Source of the DNA: Calonectria ilicicola
Taxonomy: Eukaryota; Ascomycota; Sordariomycetes; Hypocreales; Nectriaceae
Direction of reading: 5' to 3'
Length of the DNA: 64,000 nucleotides
Assembly (NCBI GenBank): GCA_020809705.1
Contig: CP085830.1
Coordinates: 558,001-622,000, forward strand
The stretch's first letter is position 1; every line of letters starts with the position of its first letter. This document shows, piece after piece, positions 1-10,264 of this stretch. Both the position numbers and the translations under genes were made by a program. The notes beneath the pieces were generated by a model. The model was not told the origin of the DNA, ran no database searches, and saw nothing but the letters and a program-made list of their open reading frames with translations.

Positions 1-1213
1 GGCATTTCTCCTCCTCTTTGGGCTTACCAATGACTACCCATGACAGCGACATCACTACGGTCCTCATACCACCAAATGCCCCTCCTCAGGAAATAACCAC
101 CCTTAGCCTTCAAGTAAAGCTGTCGCAACTTCTAACTCATATCATTACGAGTACGTCTCACACAGTTCGTTTGAGAAAGTACCCTACTAATATCATTATA
201 GCCATCTACAGAACAGAAAAAACACAGTTAGGAGCATTTCTAGAGCAAACCAGGTCTATACTTCATACCATGGCTGGTTATGCTCAAGACATTGAAATAA
301 TCATAAACCCGAAATCCCAGAACACACTCAGTACTGTGCCAAAGGCGACACGGCACGTAACACTTCTTTATCACAAGGTTAGTATGGAACTTGATTCCAC
401 CACAATGTTTGCTCGTGTTGGTCTCTGACAAGATCTGAATGTAGTGTGTGACATTCGCCACTAGACCTCTTTTACTATCGGTCTTGAAAGAGCGATTAGA
501 AAATTTGGGCCAAGAGGGCGAAGACTGGCAAAACTTTATCCACTTGACTAAACCATTGATCTCCATTGGCATTAAATCGGCTGTCAAAACACTTGAGATT
601 TTATCGGAGGATAATGGTGTCCATGGTTAGTTTGCGATTGTTTGACATAGGCACTAGCTGACTAAATAAAATAGAGGTGTTTCTCCCATTCGACCTGGAA
701 TTTACTTACGGTGCGATTCTGCATCTTACGATAGCTTACCACCTCTTCCCGCACCTGGCCGACGGCCCCGACTATAGCAAAATTGCGCATTCAATTCTGG
801 ATGACATGATAAACAAAGGCAACAAAGTGGCAGAAGTAAGAAAGGACGAACTTTCTCATCTCGAAACATTGTTCAAGGAGCTTGCTTTGAGGACGGAACA
901 GCAAGGGCTTCAAACTTTGACGTTACTGACCCCAGAGACATTATTGGATCCCAAGACTACTCCTAGCGAGCCACAGCAGGCATGGGGAGTAGCAATGAAT
1001 CCGGGAATTATTGCTCCGCCTCTAACCGAAATGGAAAATGCTCAACTCTCGTCCGCAGAGCATTCAAACTCACAAGGTAACGTTGAACTTCTTGATAGTT
1101 TGGGAATTTCTTCCGAGGAATTCTTCTCCATCATGGATCAAATGGATACTCATGATATGTCGTACGGCATGATGGATGATATGTCGAATTATAATGACCC
1201 TGGTTGTATATAG
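1..1213 (+). CDS. Zn2Cys6-type fungal transcription factor, 3' part (5' end outside window)
   Basis: Partial gene, open to the left edge. Exons as read: <1-377, 445-625, 675-1213, with introns 378-444 (GTTAGT..TGTAG) and 626-674 (GTTAGT..ATAG, branch CTGAC). The joined product has the helical signature of the middle-homology (Fungal_trans) region seen in Zn2Cys6 regulators: a YHKCVTFATRPLLLSVLKER stretch, in other members often written as a Y..C..L.TRP motif, then helices ending about residue 270 of the visible part. The tail is acidic and Met/Asp rich, as in activation regions. The DNA-binding zinc cluster would lie upstream and is not visible, so the class is inferred from the C-terminal domain. 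No breaks are seen in the visible part. Nuclear role in transcription is expected from the family; target genes are unknown. Confidence 0.75.
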
Positions 1214-1554
1214 ATGACATTATGTCTTTTATTTACGAAGGCTTAACTGAGTTTCTTGAAACCCGGATGGACATGGAGTTTTGGAAGGGAGGCCCATAAC
1301 TAGGGCAACCAGGTGGACTGTGCGGACAGTACGTGGTTATTATTTTTAATCTGTACTGAAGTATGTTATGATGTGGGATGATAGAATAGGGTATGGGATT
1401 GACCACAGAAAGAAAAAGTAATTTGATTCCAATGGGGTGTTCGAACTGATTGGACAAGTGGGCAATCTTCGTCATAATCTTTGGTGTTTGAGCAAGGTTA
1501 GCACTCATGGGCTGGCATCAGAGAGTGGGTCTTCTCCTCGATTCTCACTGGACG
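1214..1554. other. Intergenic, 3' flank of the regulator and 5' flank of tRNA
   Basis: No coding signal on either strand. Open frames here are short and lack coding bias. It probably holds the 3' UTR of the upstream gene. Confidence 0.5.
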
Positions 1555-1650
1555 GCTTCCATAGCTCAGTTGGTTAGAGCTTCGTACTAATACTTCAACT
1601 TGCAAGTGTTGGTGATGCGAAGGTCGCAGGTTCAAGCCCTGCTGGGAGCA
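1555..1650 (+). tRNA. tRNA-Ile (anticodon AAT) with a 22-nt intron
   Basis: All cloverleaf elements are visible. The acceptor stem is GCTTCCA pairing with TGGGAGC (one G-T pair), discriminator A at 1650. The D arm is GCTC/GAGC with loop AGTTGGTTA. The anticodon stem is TCGTA with TGCGA. The T arm is GCAGG-TTCAAGC-CCTGC. The anticodon loop reads CT-AAT-A, then an insert of 22 nt at 1593-1614 lies exactly at the canonical 37/38 intron position, then A38. The mature tRNA would be 74 nt. Anticodon AAT (IAU after deamination) decodes Ile. Structure was folded by eye; a tRNAscan-type score was not available. Confidence 0.9.
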
Positions 1651-1901
1651 TAATTGTTCACATCGCCATCCGGTTTCTTTTTTGCTATTTATTTCTCAAT
1701 CTTCAAATCTAAGTAAGGTTGTTGAACGTAGTTGTAAAGTGCGATCCTTGGCAGATTGTAACCTTACTTTTTTCCCACCTTGCAGAGTAGCTATAGTACG
1801 AAACTTCATTAAACCCAGATGTTACCATCAAGACGGACGAAAATTTGCATAAAAATGACGCTTTGATTTAGGTTACAACTGCTACGATCCACTACCAAAT
1901 T

Positions 1902-3057
1902 TTAGTTGTCCTCCACAGGCAAAATCTCTTCCAACATGGACTCCAAGAATAGCTTTTGTTCGGTCAAAAACTGTCTAGTTGCCGCAATATCGAACGGCCG
2001 CTTGGCGACTTCTCGCTGGCGCTCTGACTTGCGATGAGCACGGATTCGCTCCTCAAGAATCTCCAAGCGGTACTCGGTGTACTGTGTGTAGAGCTCAGAG
2101 ATGTTGCTAATACCACGGACACCGACGAGGACAGTCTCGTCCTTGACCAAAGGTGACTTGGGGCGGAAGCAAGTGACCATGCTGATACGCTCTCGGCCTC
2201 CAAGAGCCTTGAGAGCCTGGTGCTCAATGTAGCGACCTTGAAGTACAACTGCGGTTCCCTAGGCTAATATTAGCTGGTTGATTATAAGTCTGGGATGGTG
2301 AGGATAATACCATAGCAGGTCCGCGGACTTTTCTAATCTCTCCAGAGGCAGTTCTCAAAGCAGTTTCTCCACCAACCATACCGGTGCAGTCGGAAAGCAT
2401 TGTGACACAAACAAAAGGAAAGCTGTCATAATGCCAAGCTACAGAAGACAAGCCATCGCCAAGGGGTGCAGCATCGTTTTGAACGACAGTCTCTGTGTTT
2501 CCGTTACCAAAGGAGATGTTGATGTTGGCAATCTCAAAGTCTATAGAAGGAATAACCTCAATGCCGGCAACTTGTGAGATCTTGGCAAGGACCTCTGGGG
2601 AGTGCCAAGCATCGTATGTAAAAGGGGCACGTCTATCATTATGTTAGAAATTGCTTAAGAATAAATGTCTTGGTTCAACTCACGCATGGCCCATGCCTCT
2701 AACCATGTTCTTGTTGAAGGTAGATGCGTACTGGCAGTCCTTGAGAACGTCTTCATTGAAGATTTCGGCCCTCATCTGTCTGACAGCCTCTTCAGAGAAC
2801 AGAGAGAATGGTTCCGAAACAGCATTGGGAGAGATTCCGTGGCCTTCCAGACCAATCTCCTTCATTGTGTAAATCTGGCTAGGCTCCTTGAAGTTGAGGT
2901 GCTTCTCTGCATCCCAAGAAGCCTTCTCAGAGTCGGGAATCCTGGAGCCATCGATAAGAGACTGAGGGATCTGGTTGGTCGGCCGGGTAGCCTTCTTAGT
3001 GGTAGGTCCAATGACCTTGGGGGGAGCCACGGAAGGCACAAAGACTGCAGAAGGCAT
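1902..3057 (-). CDS. 2-oxoglutarate/Fe(II)-type oxygenase family protein
   Basis: Three exons, read right to left: 3057-2684, 2632-2311, 2258-1902; introns 2633-2683 (GTGAGT..ATAG) and 2259-2310 (GTATTA..CCTAG). The product is 350 residues. The double-stranded beta-helix metal site is visible: W-H192-Y-D194 gives the HxD pair, H245 in YIEHQALKAL is the distal histidine, and R256-I-S258 is the usual RxS 2-oxoglutarate anchor. The 50-residue gap between HxD and the distal His is normal for the fold. The N-terminal 120 residues include a conserved-looking WHSPEVLAKI region after a Pro-rich start. Expected chemistry is oxidation of a small molecule with 2-oxoglutarate, O2 and Fe(II), probably cytosolic; no signal peptide is seen. 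The substrate cannot be told. Neighbours do not suggest a cluster. Confidence 0.8.
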
Positions 3058-5395
3058 TTTGGAATCAGAAGTTATTTGCTTTGGTTTGGTGTAGAGATGG
3101 TGGGATGATAGCGTTGTTGAAGATGAAAAGAAATGTTTGATGGAGATATGGAGAGAATAAATATGTGATTTTCTGTGGCAATACGGTTAGTGAGGCTTAT
3201 AGTGGACTCATACACATAGTAGCCATAGAAGGCGTTGACTGGATCCCGTTATTGTCACATTTGACAGCAAGTATTGTAGTCAATCCAAAAACAGCAACCA
3301 TAGCTCAAGGAGTGCTTTAGCTTGGCACATGATCAACCCCAGTGGCGTTGGAAAGCTAACCCAGATTTCCGATCCTTGAAACCCTTGGCCCATTCGCTTG
3401 TGTGATTGAGGATGATCCCGATGCTACCAGGGAATCAGTGCTACGGTGTCTAGATGGAGAACCAGATGCTGCAATGTCGATGCAATGGCCCATCGGTTCT
3501 CTTGGCCCCAAGCTCCACTTTCCATGCTGTGGCTTTTCCTAGTTTCGTATCGGAGGTCAACCCGACTCGGGAAGCTTCAGTTAGCGTCACAAGGTCTCGC
3601 TCCCGATCTCTCCGATCCCTGCTCGTTGCACTCTGCTACCCCACCTTGGACACGACAGGTTGGCTGAAGGTTGCAATCGACGCGGAATGCTATCATGTAC
3701 GTGCGGGCAGATGGATTTCTGGGGTAAATATTGTGGAGGCCGTGAACTCCGTGGGGGAGATCGCATTTGGCAACAAGTGGGCTTTTACCAGTTGAGTAGT
3801 GCCCAGAAAAAAGGTCGCACCTCACACGGTCTTGGATAAAAGGCCTACGATGGTGTATTGGTTGTCACAAATGTATGTCGATACCTTCAAACAGTGCCTG
3901 CAAGTATTATCAGATGATAATTCTCGTGTTGGATTGTCGGTTCAAGAGGTTTGTTATCTCCGAAATCGCTTTGGTAGGTATCAATTTGAAGGGGCGTGTG
4001 ATCCCATGCATTAGTGCGGGCCTCGTTGGTGCAAATGGGGGGATGAAAGGCAGTGCATGGAATTACCTGTGCAGGACTTTAGTTGCTAGCGTTTCATGAT
4101 GCATATGCGAACTCGCCTAAAGGTTTCACATCGGATCCCTATCATTGGGGACTTACATCCACCCAATAATCTCGTATTGGATGTATCTGCTATTGTGTCA
4201 TGCGATGGAAGCATACGTCAAAATGCCGCGCGGTTTTGCGAATTGCCTGCATCAAGATTGCCGACCTAGATTATTCGGGAAGGAAACAGCATACACAGAA
4301 ACCCTCTGATAAATTGCACTGACCATCGCCATTTAGAATAGTATGGCTCTTCATTTTGCGCATCTAGGGTACTCATGTTCATCGACTTCACTCTGGGGCT
4401 ACTTGAAGCTGGGAAAGCAGGCCGGATTGCCGGCTTAATTATGGGACCAAAGGCATTCTGCAGTACAAGGCAGCTGTGTGAATCACTGGCTTTCAAAATT
4501 GGAGTATTCTGGGCCCTGAAACGAATAGTGGTTTTCCTCACGTGGAATTTAACCAGTCGTCGTCAGATAATCGATGGAAGCATCATACAAATAGGACTGA
4601 TCAGCTGACTTTCCATCACAACATAGTTTCTAGCAAGGCATTCTCTGGACAGTAAATAACGGGCACAATCATAAGTATAAAGCAACCCGATAATCTGGCA
4701 AGATGTTCAACATTACAGGCCACACAGTCCCCCTCATTCATTCACACGGAAGGCTTAGTCAAGAGGTTTATACTATTCCCTTTACAAAGGGCGGGATTCT
4801 TCCGTCACTATTTCTTCACCACTGAGACGTTGAGCCTATGATCGTGCCTCTACCCCAGATATGGCTGGGCTTCCCCACGCATATGCACGGGACGGACCTA
4901 GTGCCAAGATATTGACGTTGGGAGCCACTGGACTGATGAGCGTAGAATTGCAAGGGTCGGGTGGCATCCGGCGGATAGCGGTACTTTGTAGCGTCAAATT
5001 ACCACAGATCCGATAGTGCCGAAAATGTTACCGCAGTTCATGCTTACCATCATCAAGGAAGGGTCTAGGTCTTGGCGCTCCAAGGGCTGTGAATTCCACT
5101 TTAGTAACAAAAACGTAATTATGGTACGTTTCTTAGGACGCAGATGCTTATGGAGTGTTTGATATGAGAATAAATCGCGGTGTAAATATCTGACGGCTTT
5201 GCTGCCCTTTGTCTCCCACCCCCATTCTCAGCCTGAGTATTGTACCCTCACGTTTTCACATCAACTGTAATTCATCAATATTTCTTATTACCTTCTTCTG
5301 TCTGTGTTGGCGGTTCAAACTCGAGAAATTTCTCCCGAGTCCTTCCGACCAGAATTTCGTCGTCCTCAGACGAGTGGGCTCGAACGACACAGAAA
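3058..5395. other. Intergenic, about 2.3 kb, no supported gene
   Basis: Several short open frames occur on both strands (for example 113 codons at 3454-3795 and 77 codons at 4375-4608), but none shows coding composition, splice-linked extension or a recognisable motif. The part next to 3057 is the promoter of the oxygenase gene. No inverted or direct repeats were noticed. Confidence 0.5.
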
Positions 5396-5593
5396 ATGTC
5401 ACCAACCTTTACGACATCGGCCCACCTTTACAAACAAGTTTCAGCTGCTCTCAAAGAAACACGTGGGGTTCAACTCCCAGAACGCCAAGCCTCTCTAGTT
5501 TCTACGGCATCGAATGCGTCATCGTGTGAGATAGAAACCGCAGAGTCGACGTACAACCGAAACAAGCCCCCAAAAAATCATTTTCTACGATGA
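5396..5593 (+). CDS. Hypothetical small protein, 65 residues
   Basis: Weakly supported. The start codon has a good context (AGAAAATGTC) and follows a pyrimidine-rich stretch of the kind found in fungal promoters and 5' leaders. The product is Ser/Thr rich and hydrophilic, with no signal peptide, membrane segment or cysteine pattern. The frame is open upstream to 5240, so a longer start is possible. No family recognised. It could be a chance open frame. Confidence 0.25.
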   Translation: MSPTFTTSAHLYKQVSAALKETRGVQLPERQASLVSTASNASSCEIETAESTYNRNKPPKNHFLR

Positions 5594-6063
5594 GCGATCT
5601 CATCGTAAGGTAGCATCTTCAAAACTATAAGGAAAAACATGTCCCTAAATTTGAAGAATGCATCTTAGCGCAAGTTCTTTATGTTGTGAATGGTGTGTGC
5701 CGGGAAGGATATTGGAATTCGATGGCATTGGTGATTTTTCGATTGTAATCTGGACTTGGTTTTGGTCACTGCAATGTTTAAAGAAGATTGTGCAATTTTT
5801 AAGTTTTGCTCTGCGACCTGGTGCGTGCTGGGGTATGTTCCATTGTTACATTGACACAGGATGATGATGTCATGGTCAAAAGTGAATCTGGGGGTTATAA
5901 ACTCTTAGTCCAGGGTAATAGAGCATGGTAATTCTTTCCAGTCTTGTCTTTTGGAAGCTGGTAAGGTATATTTATTTGCATTGAATAAATTATGATCTAA
6001 CTAATATTGAGTCATCTTTGTTGAGTTAAATTTTTGGGGTCCTTTTGTTGGTTTTTTTCTGCG
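5594..6063. other. Intergenic, AT-rich in part
   Basis: No coding signal. The stretch 5930-6060 is AT-rich and probably contains 3' ends of flanking transcripts. Confidence 0.4.
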
Positions 6064-6724
6064 TCATTGAAGTCTATTACGCTCTGCTTTTTCATATTCA
6101 CTTTGAATGTTCAAACATGGCCTTCTTCCCATCCTCATGCTTCTCAGAGCTGACACCCATAGGGCTCTTTGAGAGTCTGTCGGGAAATGTATCGACATGA
6201 CGTGTCGTTCACCTTCGCCAAACCAATGCACAGAACACACGTAGCTTTCTAGTCAATTGTAAGCGCACCATACGGGACATGGATCTAAAAAATGACCGGG
6301 TGTGCATACCGGAATCTTCGGACTGGATGATATCAATAATGTCAGACGCACAAATCCTGCCCATTAACCGCAGCTTGGGATCACTTGAAGACGCTGATTT
6401 GCTGCGGGAAGGCTTTTCGTCTTTGCACACGATGAAGATATTGTCAAACAAATGCGCATGGTACTAGATTGAGTCGTCAGATTACGGTAGACGCCATTTC
6501 GGGCACGGTTGTCCTACAAGCTTCGGTTGCGGCCGGCCAGGTGGTTGAATCTTTAGATTGTCAAATAATAGTAGTTTACCAATGATCTTCGGATCAATGT
6601 TCTTCCAGTTTTCGACACGTCGTATCAGTTCTGAGGTGATGCGTTGGCCCTCCTCGTCACTGATGGCCTGGCCACCGATTGGCTCGCAGCCGTTGAGCAT
6701 GATTGAGGGGGTTTGGTCGCTCAT
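6064..6724 (-). CDS. RhoGEF-like PH-domain fragment (Cdc24/Dbl-type), probably truncated gene
   Basis: Exons, right to left: 6724-6518, 6463-6310, 6248-6064; introns 6464-6517 (GTAGGA..CTAG, branch CTGAC) and 6249-6309 (GTATGC..CTAG, branch CTTAC). Splicing gives 181 residues in a continuous frame. The product reads as the last DH helix (RRVENWKNID) followed by a PH domain: KIIGKLLLFDNLKI is strand 1, YHAHLFDNIFIVCKDEK matches the conserved 'LF..ILLCCK' strand of Cdc24-type exchange factors, and the region ends in the C-terminal helix with the invariant Trp (SQRALWVSALRSM). The catalytic DH domain is almost wholly missing. The frame is open to about 6930 but without ATG or DH homology, so the start at 6724 is a guess. 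Either a truncated duplicate or a pseudogene; the splice sites remain intact. Confidence 0.6.
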
Positions 6725-8053
6725 TGCATTCCTGGAGGTGGCCAAGAGGAATATATGGCCAAATGATAGCGATTGAGCAGCCGGGATGCGCGAGAGCCAA
6801 GCAATTGTCGACCAGTAAGGTGTCGAGGAGCCACGTTCGTCGCGATGTGCCGTGATAGGTAATGGCGAAAGGCGGGGAAGAGGAGAATCGGGAGCGGTGG
6901 AAGTTACGAGGCCCACTTTTCGGCAGTTAGCTCAAACGTCTCCTGATTAAGCCAAACTCGTATCATCCAAGTTAATTAACTTGGCTGGTACATGCTCACT
7001 AGCGCCGTTTTGGCATGACGATGGACGCGTCAGTAAATAAACAGAAGGGAAGAGGGGTATCGACGGGGAAACGTGACGTAGAATGCTGTCAGCTTTCAAA
7101 GAAGAAAAGTTGTAGTTGGGCACGATTCCAAGCCAAGTGAGATGCTTTCTTCCTTGATTCAGCACTTCCCCAATTGATGAAATAAATAAGCTACAGTGTC
7201 GTCCGAGCTTCAATTATGGTAAATGACCTCTCCAATGTTTGATAAAGAATCATTTCAGACCCTGGTGGTGTCCAGCTACTTCCATGATTGACATCAAAAG
7301 TACACACACCAAGCTTGCATCAAGACCATCCTTTTTATGGCCCATGAGCTGAGTCGGAGCTGGACGTCCCGTACTAGAAGTCAACTTTAAATGAATTTGG
7401 CCAATCCAGTGCATTTTGAAATGTTAATCTAACTTTGAGTTTTACCGGCATCTCGAATTTGTGCCTGGAACTTGGCCGAGCCAAATTATAATTTTTGTCA
7501 GCAATATCAAATTCATTCATAATTGGTAGTCAATTGGTAGTCCTATGGTTCTCGCGTGTACATGGAAGCGAGAAAGCAGGTCTCTCGGTGAGAGCCTTCA
7601 AATATGCAGGTAGTTTACAGCTTACTACACTACGACTAAGCAGAATTTCTGATACAGACCACTCGCCACACTTTTACGAATAAACAATAGGTCTGCCTTC
7701 CCTAGAATATATGTGTTCTAAAGTAGTGATTTGCCTCATTTCATGCCTGAAGGTCGACTTTTTATGGTTTATCAACGTCATTTCAAAATTGCTGTATGTA
7801 AGGGGGACCATTGCGGGGTCACGCTTTACGTCATTGCGCCAAGCATTCATAAACATAAAATCAATCTTGGGAACATAAAATGTATCTCTATCGTTGTATC
7901 ATATTTATATAGTATCAGGGGAGGAATAACAGATATGCATCCAATTCCTAATCGACCAGCCCCATGCAGTCTATATACAGTGACCTTTCCTATATACAAA
8001 ATAATTTTCTGGGCCAGATTCCTTCTTGCAAACATGCCAGAATATGGCTTGAA
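6725..8053. other. Intergenic, about 1.3 kb
   Basis: No gene supported. The right part is the 3' flank of the secreted SnoaL-like gene. The left part might carry unrecognisable remains of the missing DH domain of the RhoGEF fragment. Confidence 0.4.
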
Positions 8054-8536
8054 TTACCACATAGGCAGAGGGTTCGTCTTGTTCTCAGGAACAGCCTGGA
8101 TAACGTCCCAGTGCTCCTGAAGGCAGGAGCCGTTGAATCGGAACAAGTCCACGACGACGTTGGGCTGCGCCACTCCGGCAAGATCCATTCGAGCATGGGA
8201 GAAAGCGAGATCTCCGTCAACGCCACGTCTAGCGATTGTAAAGTTTACGACGCTGGGGTCAAAGGCGGAGAAGGACTGAACGGCATTGGCTCGGCCTGAT
8301 GGGACCGAGGGGTTGTGTTGGATGTAATCTTCGGGCATGTGGTCGAGAAGAGCCTGTGTGAAGTTTTTCGTGACGTATAGCTTGTTGAGGAATTCGTCGA
8401 AAATAGCCTTCTTCTGCTTCTGGGTAACAGCGCGAGGAGGGCAGTATGGGGCACCCGAACTGGCGTATGAAGGCTTGGCCACGGCTTCGGTGGTCAAGGC
8501 AGCGAGAGCCACAGTGATGTAGGAAGAGAACTTCAT
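8054..8536 (-). CDS. Secreted SnoaL-like (polyketide cyclase/ester-fold) protein
   Basis: Single exon, 160 residues from the ATG at 8536. This start was chosen over an in-frame upstream one because it opens directly with a signal peptide (MKFSSYITVALAALTTEAVA, cleavage near residue 20). After a Pro/Cys linker the mature part has the SnoaL-like alpha+beta barrel pattern: YIQHNPSVPSGRANAV, in which the 'Y.QHNP....G' signature is typical, then VVNFTIARRGVDGDLAFSHARM and VVDLFRFNGSCLQEHWDVIQ, whose 'D.FR...G.I.EHWDV.Q' ending is the family hallmark. Three N-x-S/T sites are possible glycosylation points. Exported fungal members are mostly uncharacterised; a catalytic role is not certain. Confidence 0.85.
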   Translation of the reverse strand: MKFSSYITVALAALTTEAVAKPSYASSGAPYCPPRAVTQKQKKAIFDEFLNKLYVTKNFTQALLDHMPEDYIQHNPSVPSGRANAVQSFSAFDPSVVNFTIARRGVDGDLAFSHARMDLAGVAQPNVVVDLFRFNGSCLQEHWDVIQAVPENKTNPLPMW

Positions 8537-10264
8537 GTTGAAGAAATTTTGTTTTTTGTGTAGAGAGGCAGTTGGGAAATGCAAAGAAGATTTGAATCCG
8601 CTTGTAGTCAATGGCTTATCTGATTTGAAGAACCGGTTAAGGCTTCCGGGGACTGGGACGATTTATAGCAACTATTCCCAGGATTCGGTACCTTCGGCAA
8701 GCAATGATCTGTCACATCACGCCCTGGGGATCTTAATTAGATTCCTTAATAATAGTGGAGGAAAATTCCTTGGAACCAAACCTTATCTGCTGGCGGGGAC
8801 GAAAAGCATCCGAAAAAGCTGACACGGGCCAAGAGGATTGCTGATAAATTTCGGACATGAAGTGGGATGTGGCGCGCGCGTCCCGGCTTGGGATGTGAAT
8901 AACGCTGTCTTGATACAGCCACATTGAATGGTGTAGGCTAGGCGCATTACAATGTTTCGGCAAGGTTCTTGGCAAACCATGTCCTCGAATGAGGATGATA
9001 AAGCATGCAAATTGAGGGTGGGATGGGCACCGGCATCGATAATTCAGGTCAAAGTTGAACCGGGAACTACAAGTAAGAGACGGTGGAAAAAATCAAAACA
9101 CCACGTCTTATTGCACAAGTTAAGCCGGATTGTGATTATTGCTGTTTCTTTGCACTTTTTTTCTTTGGTATTCAAACGACGACTGGACGGCACTATCACC
9201 AAAGAGTATTGAGTTGGCTGGTTTAAACAGTGGCTGTTTTGTGCAAATTTGGCCGCGGGTCGGGAAAAACCCACGACCGTCCGTGCCTGAGTTTAAGAAA
9301 TTGCTCATGCAGATGAAAACAGTGCTCACAGGGGGGTTCAGGAGTGCCTCATTAATATTGCAGGACTTCAAAAAATAAGAAGATGCATTATGGACATGGT
9401 CCTTGTAGGAACCAGTGCTTATGGAGAAGTCAAGACTCTAAACCTTTATTATTCGATGCAGACTTCCTCTCAAATCTGTTGGTGGTTAGTCTGTCTTTAA
9501 CTTCACCCTTATCAACCTTGGGGGGATATTTGTGAACACAGTTGACAGGCTAGAGTGCTATCTTGTCTGACTGAGGTCACTGGGCAAGCTGTTTAGAGTG
9601 TGTTCCACAACGGTGGTCTGCCATTGGGTTTTACTGTTGGCCACATCATTTACAGCCGGCCCCCCTTATGCCGCTTGTTTCCGATTTGCTCTTGGCATCG
9701 TGCCACAAGGACTGGAGCAAACTCTCACACTACTTTTGTTAAAACAAAGCATCTTCTCTTCACGGCTGATCATTAGAAATTATAAATTTTTATGCGAGAC
9801 CACATATTAGAGAGATGGACAAGCCAATCTATCGTGTGTGAGAATAGTCTCGTAATATTTGCGAAAATCCCACAAGCCAATGTTCTTCCAATGCCGCCAT
9901 AAATACCTAGCTTGATATTGGATAAACCGGGGCTTGTGAGACCTCAGCGTCGCACGACGGCCTTGAACGCGTTATCTATTACTAATGTGTTGCCTGACCT
10001 TGCCGCCCGTCGTTTGTGGAGGGCTGAGAATTTTAATTCTGACCTACCATCACCACATTCTCAACTGAAGTAAGAAGAAATCGCCTGTAGGTCAACGCTT
10101 CGCAGTCTCTCTCGACCCCGTGAATCCCCAGTTGATTGAAACCCTTCCCAGGGAATCTTTTCGAAGAGCTCTTGTTGTTCCATTTCATACAGCGTGACTA
10201 TACATGACAGCGACGCACAGGTGCTTGCATTCAAGTACAGTCTCGCCAATGAGCGGCTGCATTG
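8537..10264. other. Intergenic, about 1.7 kb
   Basis: Divergent promoter space between the secreted protein (minus) and the kinase (plus). No supported gene; open frames up to 95 codons show no coding character. Confidence 0.45.
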
